Of a stretch of DNA of 64,000 nucleotides, positions 1 to 10,600 are shown piece by piece. The notes under the pieces were generated by a model. It was not told where the DNA came from. It worked only from the letters and a program-made list of their open reading frames with translations, and searched no databases. The position numbers and the translations under genes are program-made. Source of the stretch: Brassica napus (lineage: Eukaryota > Streptophyta > Magnoliopsida > Brassicales > Brassicaceae); assembly GCF_020379485.1 (NCBI RefSeq), contig NW_026014637.1, positions 129,501 to 193,500 of the forward strand. Direction: 5' to 3'. Position 1 is the stretch's first letter. Every line of letters starts with the position of its first letter.

Positions 1-465
1 GCACACACAGGATGTCCGTGGATGTCCATCAGTACACATATCAGCACGCTGGTCCTTGGACTCAGCATGCTGGCCCTTCCCGTGGACTGTTCGGGTGATT
101 TTGTCCCACAGGACACACAGGACGTCCGTGTGTGTCCATCAGCACACACAGGACGTTCGTGTGTGTCCGTCAGCACACACATGACGTCCGTGGCTTTCCG
201 TCAGCACACACAGAACGTCCGTGGCTGTCCATCAGTACACATATCAGCATGCTGGTCCTTCCCTTGGCTGATTTTGGACAACCATAGACTGTCCGTGGAC
301 TGCCGATCATTACATATATCAGCACGCTGACCAGACGTATCAGCATGCTCGTCCTTCCCATGGACTGTTTGTGTACTGATTTTGGACAACTGATGCACCA
401 TGTCAGTACACATATCTGCACGCCTGCCCTTTCCGTAAAATGTTCGTGTACTGATCTGGACATGA
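1..465 (-). repeat. IGS-type rDNA repeats, block 1
   Basis: Imperfect repeats built on ACACACAGGACGTCCGTGG and TCAGTACACATATCAGCACG, the same family as the large blocks at 10566-36830. Read on the minus strand they have the orientation that precedes the Pol I promoter at 36872, and they lie downstream of the minus-strand 25S 3' end (881-1259), as IGS repeats should. From about 340 they become degenerate. Reading frames through the block are by-products of a repeat with few stop codons. Confidence 0.75.
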
Positions 466-880
466 GCTCAAGTTTTGATGGACTGGACTTTCCAAGTCAG
501 TCTGATTGATGCTAGCCCGAGTTCTAATGAACTGATGGTCCAAGTGTACTTATGCTGGCTCAACTTTTTATAATCCCACCAAGTGTTAACATTTTTCCCT
601 TGGTTTTTATTGTGGTATGATCGAGGCCAAGCGTACTGAAGGGCAAGCGTACTGAAGGGATGAATGAAAACTCTTTTGGGTTTTAATGCTCCCATCATGA
701 TGCTTTTGGCCGAGACTTGTGCACATGCGGGTTGCATTTCATCGGCCAATCTGAAATATTAGGGCGAGAGTGAATTTCACAAGGTAAAAATCTCGAACCT
801 CCTCCGACGTCTTCTTATATACGTGATTTTTTTTGGGTTTTTTATTTTAAACGTTTTGGGGCGGAACGTGTGATTGGAAA
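466..880 (-). other. Non-repetitive IGS start / 3' ETS downstream of 25S
   Basis: On the minus strand this follows directly after the 25S 3' terminus, so by position it is the 3' ETS and the first part of the intergenic spacer. Seen directly: a T-rich stretch at 826-850 next to the 25S end, which could be part of a Pol I termination region, and a perfect tandem 16-bp duplication (CAAGCGTACTGAAGGG) at 628-659. No credible gene is present. The assignment is positional. Confidence 0.55.
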
Positions 881-1259
881 GGGGGAGGGTCAAATCTTAG
901 TGACAAAGGGCTGAATCTCAGTGGATCGTGGCAGCAAGGCCACTCTGCCACTTACAATACCCCGTCGCGTATTTAAGTCGTCTGCAAAGGATTCTACCCA
1001 CCACTCGGTGGTAATTATAATTCAAGGCGGTCCGAACGGTGCTTCCGCCGAATGGACTTAGCCAACGACACGTGCCTTTGGGAGCCGAAGCCGCTACTGA
1101 GGGTCGGCAATTGGGCGGCAGGCGCATGCGTCGCTTCTAACCCGGATTCGGACTTAGAGGCGGTCAGTCATAATCCAGCGCACGGTAGCTTCACGCCACT
1201 GGCTTTTCAACCAACCGCGATGACCAATTGTGTGAATCAACGGTTCCTCTCGTACTAGG
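881..1259 (-). pseudogene. 25S rRNA 3'-terminal fragment
   Basis: The minus strand reads as the last ~379 nt of plant 25S rRNA: it opens with CCTAGTACGAGAGGAACCG, continues through the CGACGCATGCGCC and CTTAAATACGCGACGGGG blocks and ends in CCTCCCCC at 881. Several positions differ from the conserved plant sequence as I remember it (for example in the block around 1145-1170), which suggests decay. The 5' side stops at 1259, where an LTR fragment begins. It points opposite to the rDNA unit on the right of the window. Confidence 0.88.
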
Positions 1260-1261
1260 TT

Positions 1262-2459
1262 TGTTACAGGCTGGGATTCAGGGTGTGCAAGATGGATGAT
1301 GGAAGCTTGATGGATCGATCAAATATATGATCGAGCGGGCAATATGGATGGAATCCGAGATGTGATCCTAAAACAAATTCAAATGCAATGAGATGAGGTT
1401 TATACTAATAACAAAATAAGATAACTAAACAAAATATAGGATGTAGTTAGGCTGATGGTCTTGAGACACTCTCAGCCTAATCAGTTGATGATTGAAGTGG
1501 ATTGAGATGGTGCTTTGCTTCCTGGACTCATGTCTCTCTCAAGCTTGGCAAACGAATTGGAATGGAAGGATGGGGGATCGAGGACGCCACAAGACTCTAT
1601 GGAAAGGAGCCTTGTTAAGTCAAGGTGCTTTGGAGTTGCTTCACACAAACACAAAAGACTTAGAACAATAGCTTTAAGAAAACTAGAAAACTGAATATTT
1701 CATATAACTTTCAAAGTGGGGGTGTTTTACAATGAAACAAAGACTAGAGCTTTATAGGCTCGACCAAGGACTCTCTAACAGTCTGAAAATGAACTAAGGA
1801 AAGAAAATAAATCGAAATAAAAGTCTTGGATGAGAAGGCTTTGATGGCTCCATGAAAACTAGCCGTTAGCTTGATTTGTGCCTTAAAAAGGATAACTTGG
1901 ATGATCTTGTATCTGGACAGCTTCTGGACGTGGCCATGATCTTCAAGCCTTCCTGAAATACTCCTTGGTGTTAATAGAAGAGAATATGGCCGTTGGTCTT
2001 GTGCAAAAATCTGTAGAAACTCCTCCAAAGCATTTAGTGTAGATGTTGCCACATATGGAATGTTGATGGAGAGAGAGATCGGCCTGATCTCCTGGGTGCT
2101 GGTGCAGCTAAGGACTTCTTGGATGTCTTCTGAATGGTCTAGAGTATCTCCTGGTTCCCATAGATAGCTCTGGGTCGAACCAAGTTGAATTGGTTGAAGA
2201 CTTTCCTTAAATGATGTCGGTTTGGCCAATTTGAGTAAACTGGCTTGATCCTTTAGTTTGATTGGGATCCATCTGATACAGTGTGGAATGGTGCTTCCTA
2301 TGATGTTGTGGAGTGCCTCTGAATGACTTAGAAGGTCTCCAGGTTGACATTCTTAAGGTTGGTTTGATGTGAATCCCGGATCTTCCAAATAAGGCAAGTG
2401 TAGAGCTGGTTCGGCCGGTTTTGGGAAATTGATCATATCTTCCAATTTCCTTGGCCACT
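1262..2459 (-). mobile_element. Degenerate LTR fragment, gag-only (TR-GAG-like) family
   Basis: Begins TGTTACAGGC at the 25S junction, like the LTR edges TGTTGTAGGC at 57540 and 61100. It follows those LTRs at low identity: the stretch around 1450-1510 matches 57730-57800, and 1700-1740 matches 58000-58035. A minus frame at 1744-2229 (161 codons) keeps peptides such as EVLSCTSTQEI, matching EVLSCTRTQEI in the intact ORF2 at 58074-59375. It is cut at 2460 by the Athila-like LTR. I infer an old relative of the gag-only element that also inserted in 25S and was then truncated. Confidence 0.65.
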
Positions 2460-3783
2460 TGATACCACTCAAATTCCCTAATGAGTGTTACTCTCATCAA
2501 AAGAGGTTCAGATGTAGTACTTAGGGATCGAATCCACAAGGACCTAGGGAATAATTAAATCTAGTGTTTATTAATTCTAAGAGTTGTAAATGTTTAAATG
2601 AAATAGCAATAGTAACAAGCGAAAAAATAGTAAATGTAACTTGGTTGGAAATGATATTACATGCAGGGCCACTATTCAGGTGTTGGAGATTATAATACCT
2701 ATAGATGCCTATTTGTTGCATGCATGATATGTTAGAGCTCAACCGCTTAACTCAGTGATCAGCTGTCGCATGTTTCACTGGTTAACAGGCTAGATCTCGT
2801 GTCTCAACGGTTAGTATGTCGACAACGAAAGAGTGTCGATTGATGGTCCTATTGGGACGTCGACCGATACACCTTTGCCTACGTCGATCGATAGTCAGTT
2901 GAGGACATCGATCGACGGATTCTAGCCAGGCCTATGCGCGAGTATGATATGCCCTATTAAGATACTAAATTGGCGGTTAGCCCTCTCTAGCAGTCCTAAT
3001 ATGATAGATAGATGTCAGGATGGGATAACAAGGATGCAATCCTATGATCAAGTTCTAGTTAGCAAGGCTAAAACAAGCAATGAATACAAATCTATCATGA
3101 ATATCACAACAAGGCAGATCTATAGTTTGGGGCTAATCCCACAAACCTATCTGAACCATGGATCTAATAAGTGAACTACTCAGACATAGCAAAACAATTC
3201 ATAACAATGAAGAAATATAAATTCATAGTATAGATGAAAAGAAATGAAAACAAGGAGTTCCAATCACAAGTGATCTTCTCTCCAAAACTCTCTCTTCTCT
3301 CTCAAAATAAAACTGTAACAAAAAGCTCTCCTCTGCCGTCAAAACACTTAGGCAGTATATAATCTACTAGGTTAAAAATTCGTCAGGGCATTTTCGTAAT
3401 TTGGCTTGGCCTTGGGTTTTAAGTCCGCTGGATCCAAAATGTTGTGTGTCCAATGTCTCGACATCGATCGATGGTACTTGTGTACATCGATCGATGGTAC
3501 TTGTGTACATTGATCGATATTAATCTTCATCTGTCGAGGCATCTCTTGGTGTCGATCGACAGCACTGGATGCGCATCGATCGATTGTTCTTCCTCTCGTC
3601 GACCTCTACATGGTCAGCTTGGATGAAATGTCCTTTAAGCTCCAAAATGCTCGAAAGTCATAACTTTACTCCGAAATGCACCTGAACCTGAAAACATACC
3701 TAGAAGAGTAGAAAACCTAGATATATATATAGTAAAACACCTATATACCATGGATGAAAACGGGTCAAATCCAAGGTATATCA
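2460..3783 (-). repeat. 3' LTR of the left Athila-like element
   Basis: 1324 bp, TGATACCACTC to GGTATATCA, with TG...CA ends. It resembles the 1318-bp LTR at 54355-55672 at both edges, including GTTACTCTCATCAAAAG and GATGTAGTACTTAGGGATCG. It carries two clusters of TCGATCGA and variants (2815-2930 and 3457-3604), also found in the other LTR. Plus-strand position 3783 abuts the polypurine tract, which identifies it as the 3' LTR of a minus-strand element. Confidence 0.8.
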
Positions 3784-3800
3784 ACTCCCCCAGACTTACC
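3784..3800 (-). other. Polypurine tract
   Basis: Minus strand reads GGTAAGTCTGGGGGAGT directly before the LTR start TGATATACC. This is the plus-strand priming site position of an LTR retrotransposon and fixes the element orientation. Confidence 0.75.
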
Positions 3801-5579
3801 CTTTTGCTTGTCCTCAAGCAAAACATACAGGCAGTCTCTCTAAAAGAGATTTGAAAATATTAGGGACTTAAGATTTTAAACCATAGAAATCTTTTCCTCA
3901 ACAATTTTGCAACCACATTTAAAAGGTCCTAATCACAGAAGCACACTATGCAATATCTTAGCTTAGCAACCATTTCTAACATAACACAACTCATCAATTC
4001 ACGTCTGACATCCCCTCTACTGACTTCATTTCTTAGCATAAATATAAAGTGAATGCTTTACCTTGGGAGTATCAATCATAGGATGCAAGGATTTCAGACA
4101 GGTATCTGGAGATGCAGGTAAAAATTAATTCTCAGTTTCTCTCTCTCTAATTTTCTCTCTTGAGTCAAAGTCTGCTTCCATTGCAGGATCAGTGACCAAG
4201 ATTGGACAGGCTTCCATGAATCAAAACTTAATGGTGGTTGCCACCAAGCTTTGCAAAAGCGAGCCTTGAAAATTGCCGCCTCCAAGTCCCGTTTTGAACT
4301 CTTTTATTGGAGTCTTTATGAATCAAGCCTTAATGGTTTTAGCCACCAAGTCCTGTTGAGACTCATCCTAAGTAAACAATAGATCTTATTTTTATTTTTA
4401 TTTTTTTTATTTTTTTTTATTTTATATACTCACTAACTATTCTAGGTTCGAAATTTAGAGAGAGAAAATGTGATAAATAATCTACATAAGGCGTTACCTT
4501 CCAGACCTGTCTGAAGAATCCGATCCCATGTATACCAAGCCCCAAGACAAGCAGTTATGTCAGGTTTAGTGTTGGAAATCAGCTTTGGTTACTTCATACG
4601 TTCAAGGCAAGTGTGTAGTTGATAGGTTGATCTGCTTTAGCATCTATAGTGCTATCTGCAATCAGTAATTCTAAAATGGTGCTAAAGATTGGTTAGATAT
4701 TCAAGTTTAAATCAATATAGGATTATAGTCCTTATTTTCAATAGCTAAGCATAATTTATTAAAATTCCTTTTATATAAGAATATAATAAATTATATCAGT
4801 AAATCTCCCCCCTCAGACTTAAATTTCACTGTCCCAGTGTAACTCAGCTGGAGTTATGATGGAATAGTTCATGATGTACGAAATGTAACAAGTAGGGAAG
4901 ATACATCTGACCGGATTAGATATTGATCGATGGGAAAGTGTTGCATCGATCGTCGTGTGGTTGTCTATGTCGAGCGATGTCGACGTCTCGTCGGCGGTCG
5001 ATATTCAGGTCTTCCTACTTGGGTCTACTAAATCTGAAAGAAATAAAACGAAAGTAAATAAATGCTAGCTAATAAAACCAAACTAAAATACCTAATAGTA
5101 GGTTGCCTCCCACTCAGCGCTTGGTTATAGTCATTTAGCTTGACTGTGGTAGTGATTGGCTATTTGGTGGAGAAACAGCTGCTTGTTGGAAAACAAGCAT
5201 CCACGTCAACTCTGCACATTCTGGACCAAGATGCAATGAAACTTCTTGTGGCCTCATCATTTCTTGTTCATTTGTCATCCATCTTTTCAAGTACATTGGA
5301 GATGTTCTGTAGCCTATCTTGAACGTTGTCAATGCTGACCTGGTGCCAGCCTATGTTGTCATAGGCGTATGCTGAAAGTTCTGTCAGTTCCTTTTGCATT
5401 GATATCAGCTGCTCGCCAGCTGGTGTAGACTCGGCGTCGATCGATTCGATTATGTGTTCGTTGGTCGATCTCAGCGACTTACTATCGAGAGATTTCGCTC
5501 GCTGCCTGTCGATCGATGCTGATATCTGGTGCTGGGCTGCGAGTTGCCTTTGAAGTGCTTTGACTTCTCTCTGTAGCCA
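3801..5579 (-). other. 3' non-coding part of the left Athila-like element
   Basis: No supported gene. Features: an A/T-rich low-complexity run at 4385-4435; the conserved AGCGCTGAGTGGGAGGCAACC-type motif (minus) around 5103-5125, also at 48376-48400 just after integrase in the right element; and TCGATCGA variants at 4922-5010, 5435-5475 and 5497-5512. Short open frames here are isolated and have no recognised motifs. Confidence 0.5.
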
Positions 5580-7185
5580 TTATGCGTGGCTGTCTAGTCC
5601 ACTGATTCTGTTGTCGAATAGATAGTAGATTTCATCGCAGCGTTTGTCAAGTCGTTCCTCCATGGTGTCTATAGCAGTGTAGATCTTGGATGTGATCTTG
5701 TCAACCTCTGCTTCTGTGTAGGGAAGTAACTCCACATGATTCTTGCCATCGATACATGGCCCATGTAGCCTGTCGATCGAAGATGAGTTTGCCTGCAAAA
5801 CATTTTGATTAGTAATGTTATCAATGTCCCTTTGGGCATGAAGTATTTGACTAGACAATTTGTTTAAATCTATCATGACTGGTGATATGAAGCGGTCATG
5901 AATGTCCTTGTAAGTCCTCAGCCTCTCATTCATGGCTGAGACCTTAGCGTCGAGCGATGTGATGTTCACACGTCGATCGATTTGGCTGGTTGTTGGTCCT
6001 TCTTGCGAATGGTGTCCAGATCTTGCTGTAGTAGCTCGATTTTAGTGCTCAGCCAGTCCACGTTGTTGTTGAGAGGGTAGTACACGTCGTTTATCCTCGT
6101 GTCGATGTATGAGACTTCCCATTCATCCTTGTGTTTTGCTGAACATTGCGGTTCTGCAGGGATCTGGGCTGTAGGAAGACTGACGTCGATCGATGGTGCA
6201 TGTGGTGCATCGATCGATGCTGAGGTCGTGGCTTCCTTCTCAAGTTGTTGACGTAAACTCTCAATTTCTGTCCTCATTTCTACCATACTTCTGAAAAGCT
6301 CCTTGTAGCCTCTATCTAAAGGTTGATGTGTATCTTCTACCAATGATTTGAGTTCCTCTCCCAGTTTTTCCTGAGCTCCACAAATACCAGTCACCATCTC
6401 GTGATTTCATCTTTGGTGTAGAGTTCTGGTGCCAGTCTTGTGAGTGTGAAGGAAGTGGCATGTTCTGGAAGACAAATGTGGCTCTCTTCAAAAAGAGATG
6501 CTCTTTCCAGTAATTTCCTGATGTCGTCCTTTGTGACAGGTATCATCTCACCAGCTACGCCTCGTGCGTGTCCACACTCATCTCTGTAGACTCCATACTC
6601 GTCCCTTCGTTCCCAAGTGAAATTTCTGGCTCCGTACATGTCAAAAGCGTGGTTTCCAAATTCATAACGTCTGTCGATCGACGTCGGGTCATCCTTATCG
6701 ATCGACGTTGGTGTTACCCTGTCGATCGATGTATGAGTTGTCCCGTTGATCGATGCTTGGCCTTTTGGTTGGCGTGATAGATCTGGATTGATTTCTGTTA
6801 TGGCGACTCCTACGTGGTTGTTTGGATCGGTTTGAATGACTGCTGGAGTGCCACGTTGCTGTGAGAATAGGTTGTCTGGTCCATTGGCCACTTGAAGGAT
6901 ATCTGCTATGTCCTCTCTGGACACTTGTAAGATCCTTCCATCTATTGCACGTGCGTTGCCATCTGAGTCCCTGAAAATACCAAATTCATCAGGTGTAAGA
7001 AAACCGTAATCAATGTTTGCATTATCATTCAATTTAGAAATAGAAAGATTAGGGTTAAGAGTAGTATCGATCGATGTAGATACAGATGCATCGATCGATG
7101 GCAGAATAATTTCTGCAAAACTTGTGTTCTTGAGATGATTGCTCTTCATTGATTTTCCTGTTGACGTAGATGGAAGAGTGTTCAT
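5580..7185 (-). pseudogene. SID-repeat accessory ORF, frameshifted
   Basis: Three consecutive minus frames (7185-6391, 6397-5966, 5969-5580) overlap by a few bases and continue one another, so they look like one ancestral protein of ~530 residues broken by two small frameshifts. The first part carries two copies of a ~43-residue unit with the pattern DE[FY]G[IV][FY]RD..G.AR...G....V...DI...L..A, and Ser-Ile-Asp tripeptides spaced about 10 residues apart (TSIDRVTPTSIDKDDPTSID). The later parts are rich in E/K/L/Q heptad-like stretches (about residues 20-55 and 105-135 of the second piece) that suggest coiled coils. It has no enzyme motif. It sits where RT-RNase H-integrase would be. I recall similar SID-rich predicted proteins in crucifers, without a known function. 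Confidence 0.55.
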
Positions 7186-7256
7186 CTTTTCTGCTTCTGT
7201 GTCTGCTCTGGTGTGTGGAGGTGGTTTTAAGGGTGCAAAACGTTTTATATAGGTAT

Positions 7257-7931
7257 CTATAAACCTAGTTGGAGAGGGAATATTCTACTGCTCCTGAATT
7301 TTCGCTGCGGCGCGGATATCGATCGATGTCCTATATGGGTGTCGATCGATGTGAGCGGTTGTTTTGCTGGACGAGGGTGGGTATCGACCGATGTGGAGTG
7401 CACTTCGTCGAACGATGTTGGAAATGTGTTGGTGAACTTATGTGTGTCAAATCTTTCATCCTGGAAAGATATTTCTATTGCACGTTCTTTCCAATAATCC
7501 TCATCGTATTCCTCTGTATGTTCCTCGTTAGGTGAAGTAATTACTGTGTCAACTGAAAAACTTTCATGGAAACCACTGTCTGCCCAACTGCCTATGGAAT
7601 AATCATCACGTCCTCTCTTGCTTGGAGGTTGGAAGGCAAAGTGTGGGTAACAATGATTAGGTGGAGCGAAATGGTCAACTGGCTGATCAACATCGAGAGA
7701 CGTGTTTTTGCGGTCATCGGTCACTGTTGACTCATTGGAATCGATCGATGGAAAAGTGGGGGTGTCGATCGATTCTGAGTATTCTGTTTCGTACGCTGAT
7801 TCGTACTCTGCTCCACAATGGCATGCGCCAATGAAGCCAAGTTCTTTCCCGTAATCCACAGAATTAATAACCTTTCTCTTAGGTTGGATAGGGTCGTAGT
7901 GGATGTTGGGGTCTATCATCGTCAGACACAA
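7257..7931 (-). CDS. SID-repeat hypothetical ORF downstream of gag-protease
   Basis: 224 residues. It overlaps the end of gag-protease by 10 nt in another frame and begins with CLTMIDPNIHYDPIQPK, which reads as the natural continuation of the protease domain after a frameshift (the upstream frame ends LATVGAVCDMNKTNC). It then becomes an acidic, Ser/Thr/Pro-rich low-complexity protein with SID, SVD and SLD tripeptides at irregular ~10-30 residue spacing. No catalytic motif or membrane segment is visible. A 71-nt gap separates it from the next accessory frame (7185), so both may once have been one gene. Function unknown. Confidence 0.5.
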   Translation of the reverse strand: MCLTMIDPNIHYDPIQPKRKVINSVDYGKELGFIGACHCGAEYESAYETEYSESIDTPTFPSIDSNESTVTDDRKNTSLDVDQPVDHFAPPNHCYPHFAFQPPSKRGRDDYSIGSWADSGFHESFSVDTVITSPNEEHTEEYDEDYWKERAIEISFQDERFDTHKFTNTFPTSFDEVHSTSVDTHPRPAKQPLTSIDTHIGHRSISAPQRKFRSSRIFPLQLGL

Positions 7932-10600
7932 TTTGTTTTGTTCATGTCACATACAGCTCCTACTGTAGCTAGGAAAGATCTTCCAAGCATAAGTGAAGAG
8001 TTCCAGTTAAGCTCGATGTATAGGACATGAAAATCTACCGGGACAAGGGCATTACCAATCTGTACCTCCAGATCTCTTATGATACCTCCTGATCGTTTTT
8101 CTGAAAGATCCACGAAGTTGAAGGATTCTGTTGAAGGTTCGATGGTCAAACCAAGCTGGTCTGCCATGATCCTAGGGAGGATACTAATTGATGCTCCTGT
8201 GTCACACATTGAATGGGAAAATTCAACACCCTTGACTACGCATGGTATTGCAAACTTCCCAGGATCACTCTTCTTTGTCAATGTGATCCTGTGTTTCATC
8301 TTCTCTCTGACTTGATGAAACATTCTCCTAATGTCCTCCTCAGTTACATTTGTTTCTCTGAAGAACATCCACAACCGGTGTGTGAAGTAAGCTTCATCAA
8401 AAGATTTTTCGATTGGGATTCTGAGGATTCTTTTAGTGAAACCATCCATCTCTTTATCGTTAGCTTCCCTCTTAAGGTTCTTAGGAATTTTCTCCTTTCT
8501 TTTCCTTAACCTTCTCCCTTCAGTTTCCTGATCTTCTTGAACTGGTTCTGGTGAACAATTTAAAGGGTTGGGTTTTGGTTCAGGTGGTCTAGCTAATGGT
8601 TTAGGTGGTGGTCTGAGTGCGTTGATATAGTCATTAGCGATTGAGGGTAACCGCACTCGGTATGTCAGAGGTGCCTGTCGATCGATGGGGGGTGTGTTGT
8701 GACGATCGACGTCGGACTCACTCTGTCGATCGATGGTTGGCTCAACCGATCGATCGATTTTATCATAGAAAGGGGAGGGTGGGTGAGGATGCTTAGCTGC
8801 GAATTCCTCATGAATTAGAATTCGAACCGCATTGCATTTAGTCGATTCAGCGGATGACGTCGATCGATGCAGGTTCGTCGACATCGGTCGACACCATTGG
8901 GATCCGCCGAGACTCATGGAGCTTTCAATTTTGAAGTCTCCTTCCTCAAGCTTTTCATGTCTCACCACTTGCCAGAAATCATCATCTATGATGGCATTTA
9001 CGTGGTGTTTTCCTTTATCAGCTCCTGCCTCTCTAACAAAAGCTTCTTGCCTCTTTATAGTCTCGCCAGTATGAACTACTTGCGTTTCAAGTTTTCTCAC
9101 CTGAGTCCCTAGGGTCTCGATTTTGGTGTTCAGATTGTTGTAGGCGGAGTCTATTTTACCGTTGAAATCCACGGTGATTTGTTGTTGTCCATACAGTACT
9201 CGATCAAGCATTTCTTCGATCTTGCTTTCCTGAGTCTGGGGTGGTGGATTCTGGTAGTAGGAGTTCGAGTAGCTTTTGCTGTTGTTGAAGGGTTTTTGAA
9301 ATTGTGAACTCTGGTTACTTCTTTGACCATTTCCAAAGAAGTTTCTGTTTCCGCCCTGGTTTCCAAATTTCTGGAATCCGATACCTCCGATGTAGTTCAC
9401 ATTTTCTTCTCCTTCCGTATCTGCTACTTCTCCTTCAGCTGAACAGACTTGCTTCCTAAGAAGCTCGTGCACCACATCTAACTTAGCTCTTACTTCGTCC
9501 ATCTGTTCCTTCCCGATAGAGGCTACAGACTTCTTCCGTTCAGAGTCAGTGTTTTTGGTGCTGCTGCTGTTAGCAAGGTTTTCGATAAGTCTCACAGCTT
9601 CCAACGGATTCCGAGTAGTGAAGTTTCCATCAATCGCCGTATCAAGAGCCATTTGATACTGTAAGGCGAGACCTCGGAAGAAAGTGCTTAGCAGCTGCAC
9701 TTCGTTAAATCCGTGGTGTGGACAGTCTCGCTGGAAGAACCTAAATCTAATCCACGCATCTTTGAAGGACTCTCCAGCCTCCTGCGAGAATGTGGAAATT
9801 TTGTTTTGAAGTTCTTCAGCGCGCGCCTCATCAAAGAATTTTTGTAAGAAAGCATTCTTGATGTCGGCCCAGGATGTTAAAGATCCTGTGGGTTGCTGCC
9901 TAAGCCAGTGCATCGCTTCTCCATTCAGTGTGTATCTGAAGAGCTTGCACAGCAGGTAATCTTCGGGGACTCCTTCCATCCGAATAGCAGCGATTAAATC
10001 CTCGAACCGTTCTAGATGGTCCATAGGATGCTCGTGCGGTAACCCAGAGGAGGGTATCTGCGACATGAGAGTGTAGTATTGAGGCTTCAGCTCGAAATTC
10101 TGCTTCTGGATCTTCGGAAGTCGAATAGCTGATATGTTGGAATTGTACTCATCTGGGCGATTGTAGTCGGCCAGTGGTTTTGATCGAGCGTCCTCGTCTA
10201 CAGGTTGAGCAGCTACTGTAGCATCAGCATCAGGGATTACAGTCCCCTGAGCGTCTATTTTCTGACCTGTTGCATTACGCAGATGACCGTCCTGGTCATA
10301 CAGGTTTCCGTTCTCGTCCTGTGTTTGAATAATAATGTTTAACATTTTTGACGACACGATATCGATCGACGTACGCGGTGTAGTATCGATCGTTGTCGAA
10401 CGATTTGGATCGATCGACGATGAAGGTCTAGTGTCGGTCGACGGTTGGTTTTGCGTATCGATCGACGACGAAGTTGTTGCGTTGAGCGATGTGGAACGTT
10501 GACCTCTACGGATGATGCGTTCCAAATGAGCAGGATCGTCTGAGAACAGCAAGTCTTTCTGATCAGTACATACAGGACGTCCGTGGGTGTCCGTCAGCAC
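7922..10600 (-). CDS. Athila-like gag-protease, N-terminus fused to IGS repeat
   Basis: 892-codon frame. Residues 1-12 come from IGS repeat DNA (10566-10600), so the true gag start is lost. Residues ~15-85 are a linker with SSSID/TSID repeats; ~92-115 carry a DENG..YDQDGH.R...G unit like those in the accessory ORF. Residues ~170-345 match the retrotransposon gag domain (HPMDHLERFEDL, EAMHWLRQQPTGSLTSW, FRFFQRDCPHHGF), which forms the capsid. A coiled-coil-like section and a Pro-rich linker follow. Near residue 800 the aspartic protease motif CDTGAS appears, with LGRSFLATVGAV near the end. No zinc knuckle is visible. The frame then stops and RT is absent. It could supply Gag but not replicate alone. 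Confidence 0.75.
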   Translation of the reverse strand: MLTDTHGRPVCTDQKDLLFSDDPAHLERIIRRGQRSTSLNATTSSSIDTQNQPSTDTRPSSSIDPNRSTTIDTTPRTSIDIVSSKMLNIIIQTQDENGNLYDQDGHLRNATGQKIDAQGTVIPDADATVAAQPVDEDARSKPLADYNRPDEYNSNISAIRLPKIQKQNFELKPQYYTLMSQIPSSGLPHEHPMDHLERFEDLIAAIRMEGVPEDYLLCKLFRYTLNGEAMHWLRQQPTGSLTSWADIKNAFLQKFFDEARAEELQNKISTFSQEAGESFKDAWIRFRFFQRDCPHHGFNEVQLLSTFFRGLALQYQMALDTAIDGNFTTRNPLEAVRLIENLANSSSTKNTDSERKKSVASIGKEQMDEVRAKLDVVHELLRKQVCSAEGEVADTEGEENVNYIGGIGFQKFGNQGGNRNFFGNGQRSNQSSQFQKPFNNSKSYSNSYYQNPPPQTQESKIEEMLDRVLYGQQQITVDFNGKIDSAYNNLNTKIETLGTQVRKLETQVVHTGETIKRQEAFVREAGADKGKHHVNAIIDDDFWQVVRHEKLEEGDFKIESSMSLGGSQWCRPMSTNLHRSTSSAESTKCNAVRILIHEEFAAKHPHPPSPFYDKIDRSVEPTIDRQSESDVDRHNTPPIDRQAPLTYRVRLPSIANDYINALRPPPKPLARPPEPKPNPLNCSPEPVQEDQETEGRRLRKRKEKIPKNLKREANDKEMDGFTKRILRIPIEKSFDEAYFTHRLWMFFRETNVTEEDIRRMFHQVREKMKHRITLTKKSDPGKFAIPCVVKGVEFSHSMCDTGASISILPRIMADQLGLTIEPSTESFNFVDLSEKRSGGIIRDLEVQIGNALVPVDFHVLYIELNWNSSLMLGRSFLATVGAVCDMNKTNCV

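Larger units (their letters stand above)
2460..10565 (-). mobile_element. Athila-like Ty3/gypsy element without pol, 5'-truncated
   Basis: Minus-strand order: gag-protease (about 10565-7922), a serine/isoleucine/aspartate-repeat accessory frame (7931-5580), the GGGAGGCAACC motif (about 5103-5125), 3' untranslated sequence, polypurine tract (3784-3800) and a 3' LTR (2460-3783). No reverse transcriptase, RNase H or integrase is present. The 5' LTR, primer site and gag start are missing because the element ends abruptly in IGS repeats at about 10565. The base pairs before the LTR (CCACT, 2455-2459) are one half of a possible target duplication; the partner is lost. It shares LTR and gag features with the element at 46096-55672. 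Confidence 0.75.

Noticed and set aside
918..1258. Frames inside the 25S fragment
   Set aside because: rRNA sequence; no protein evidence.
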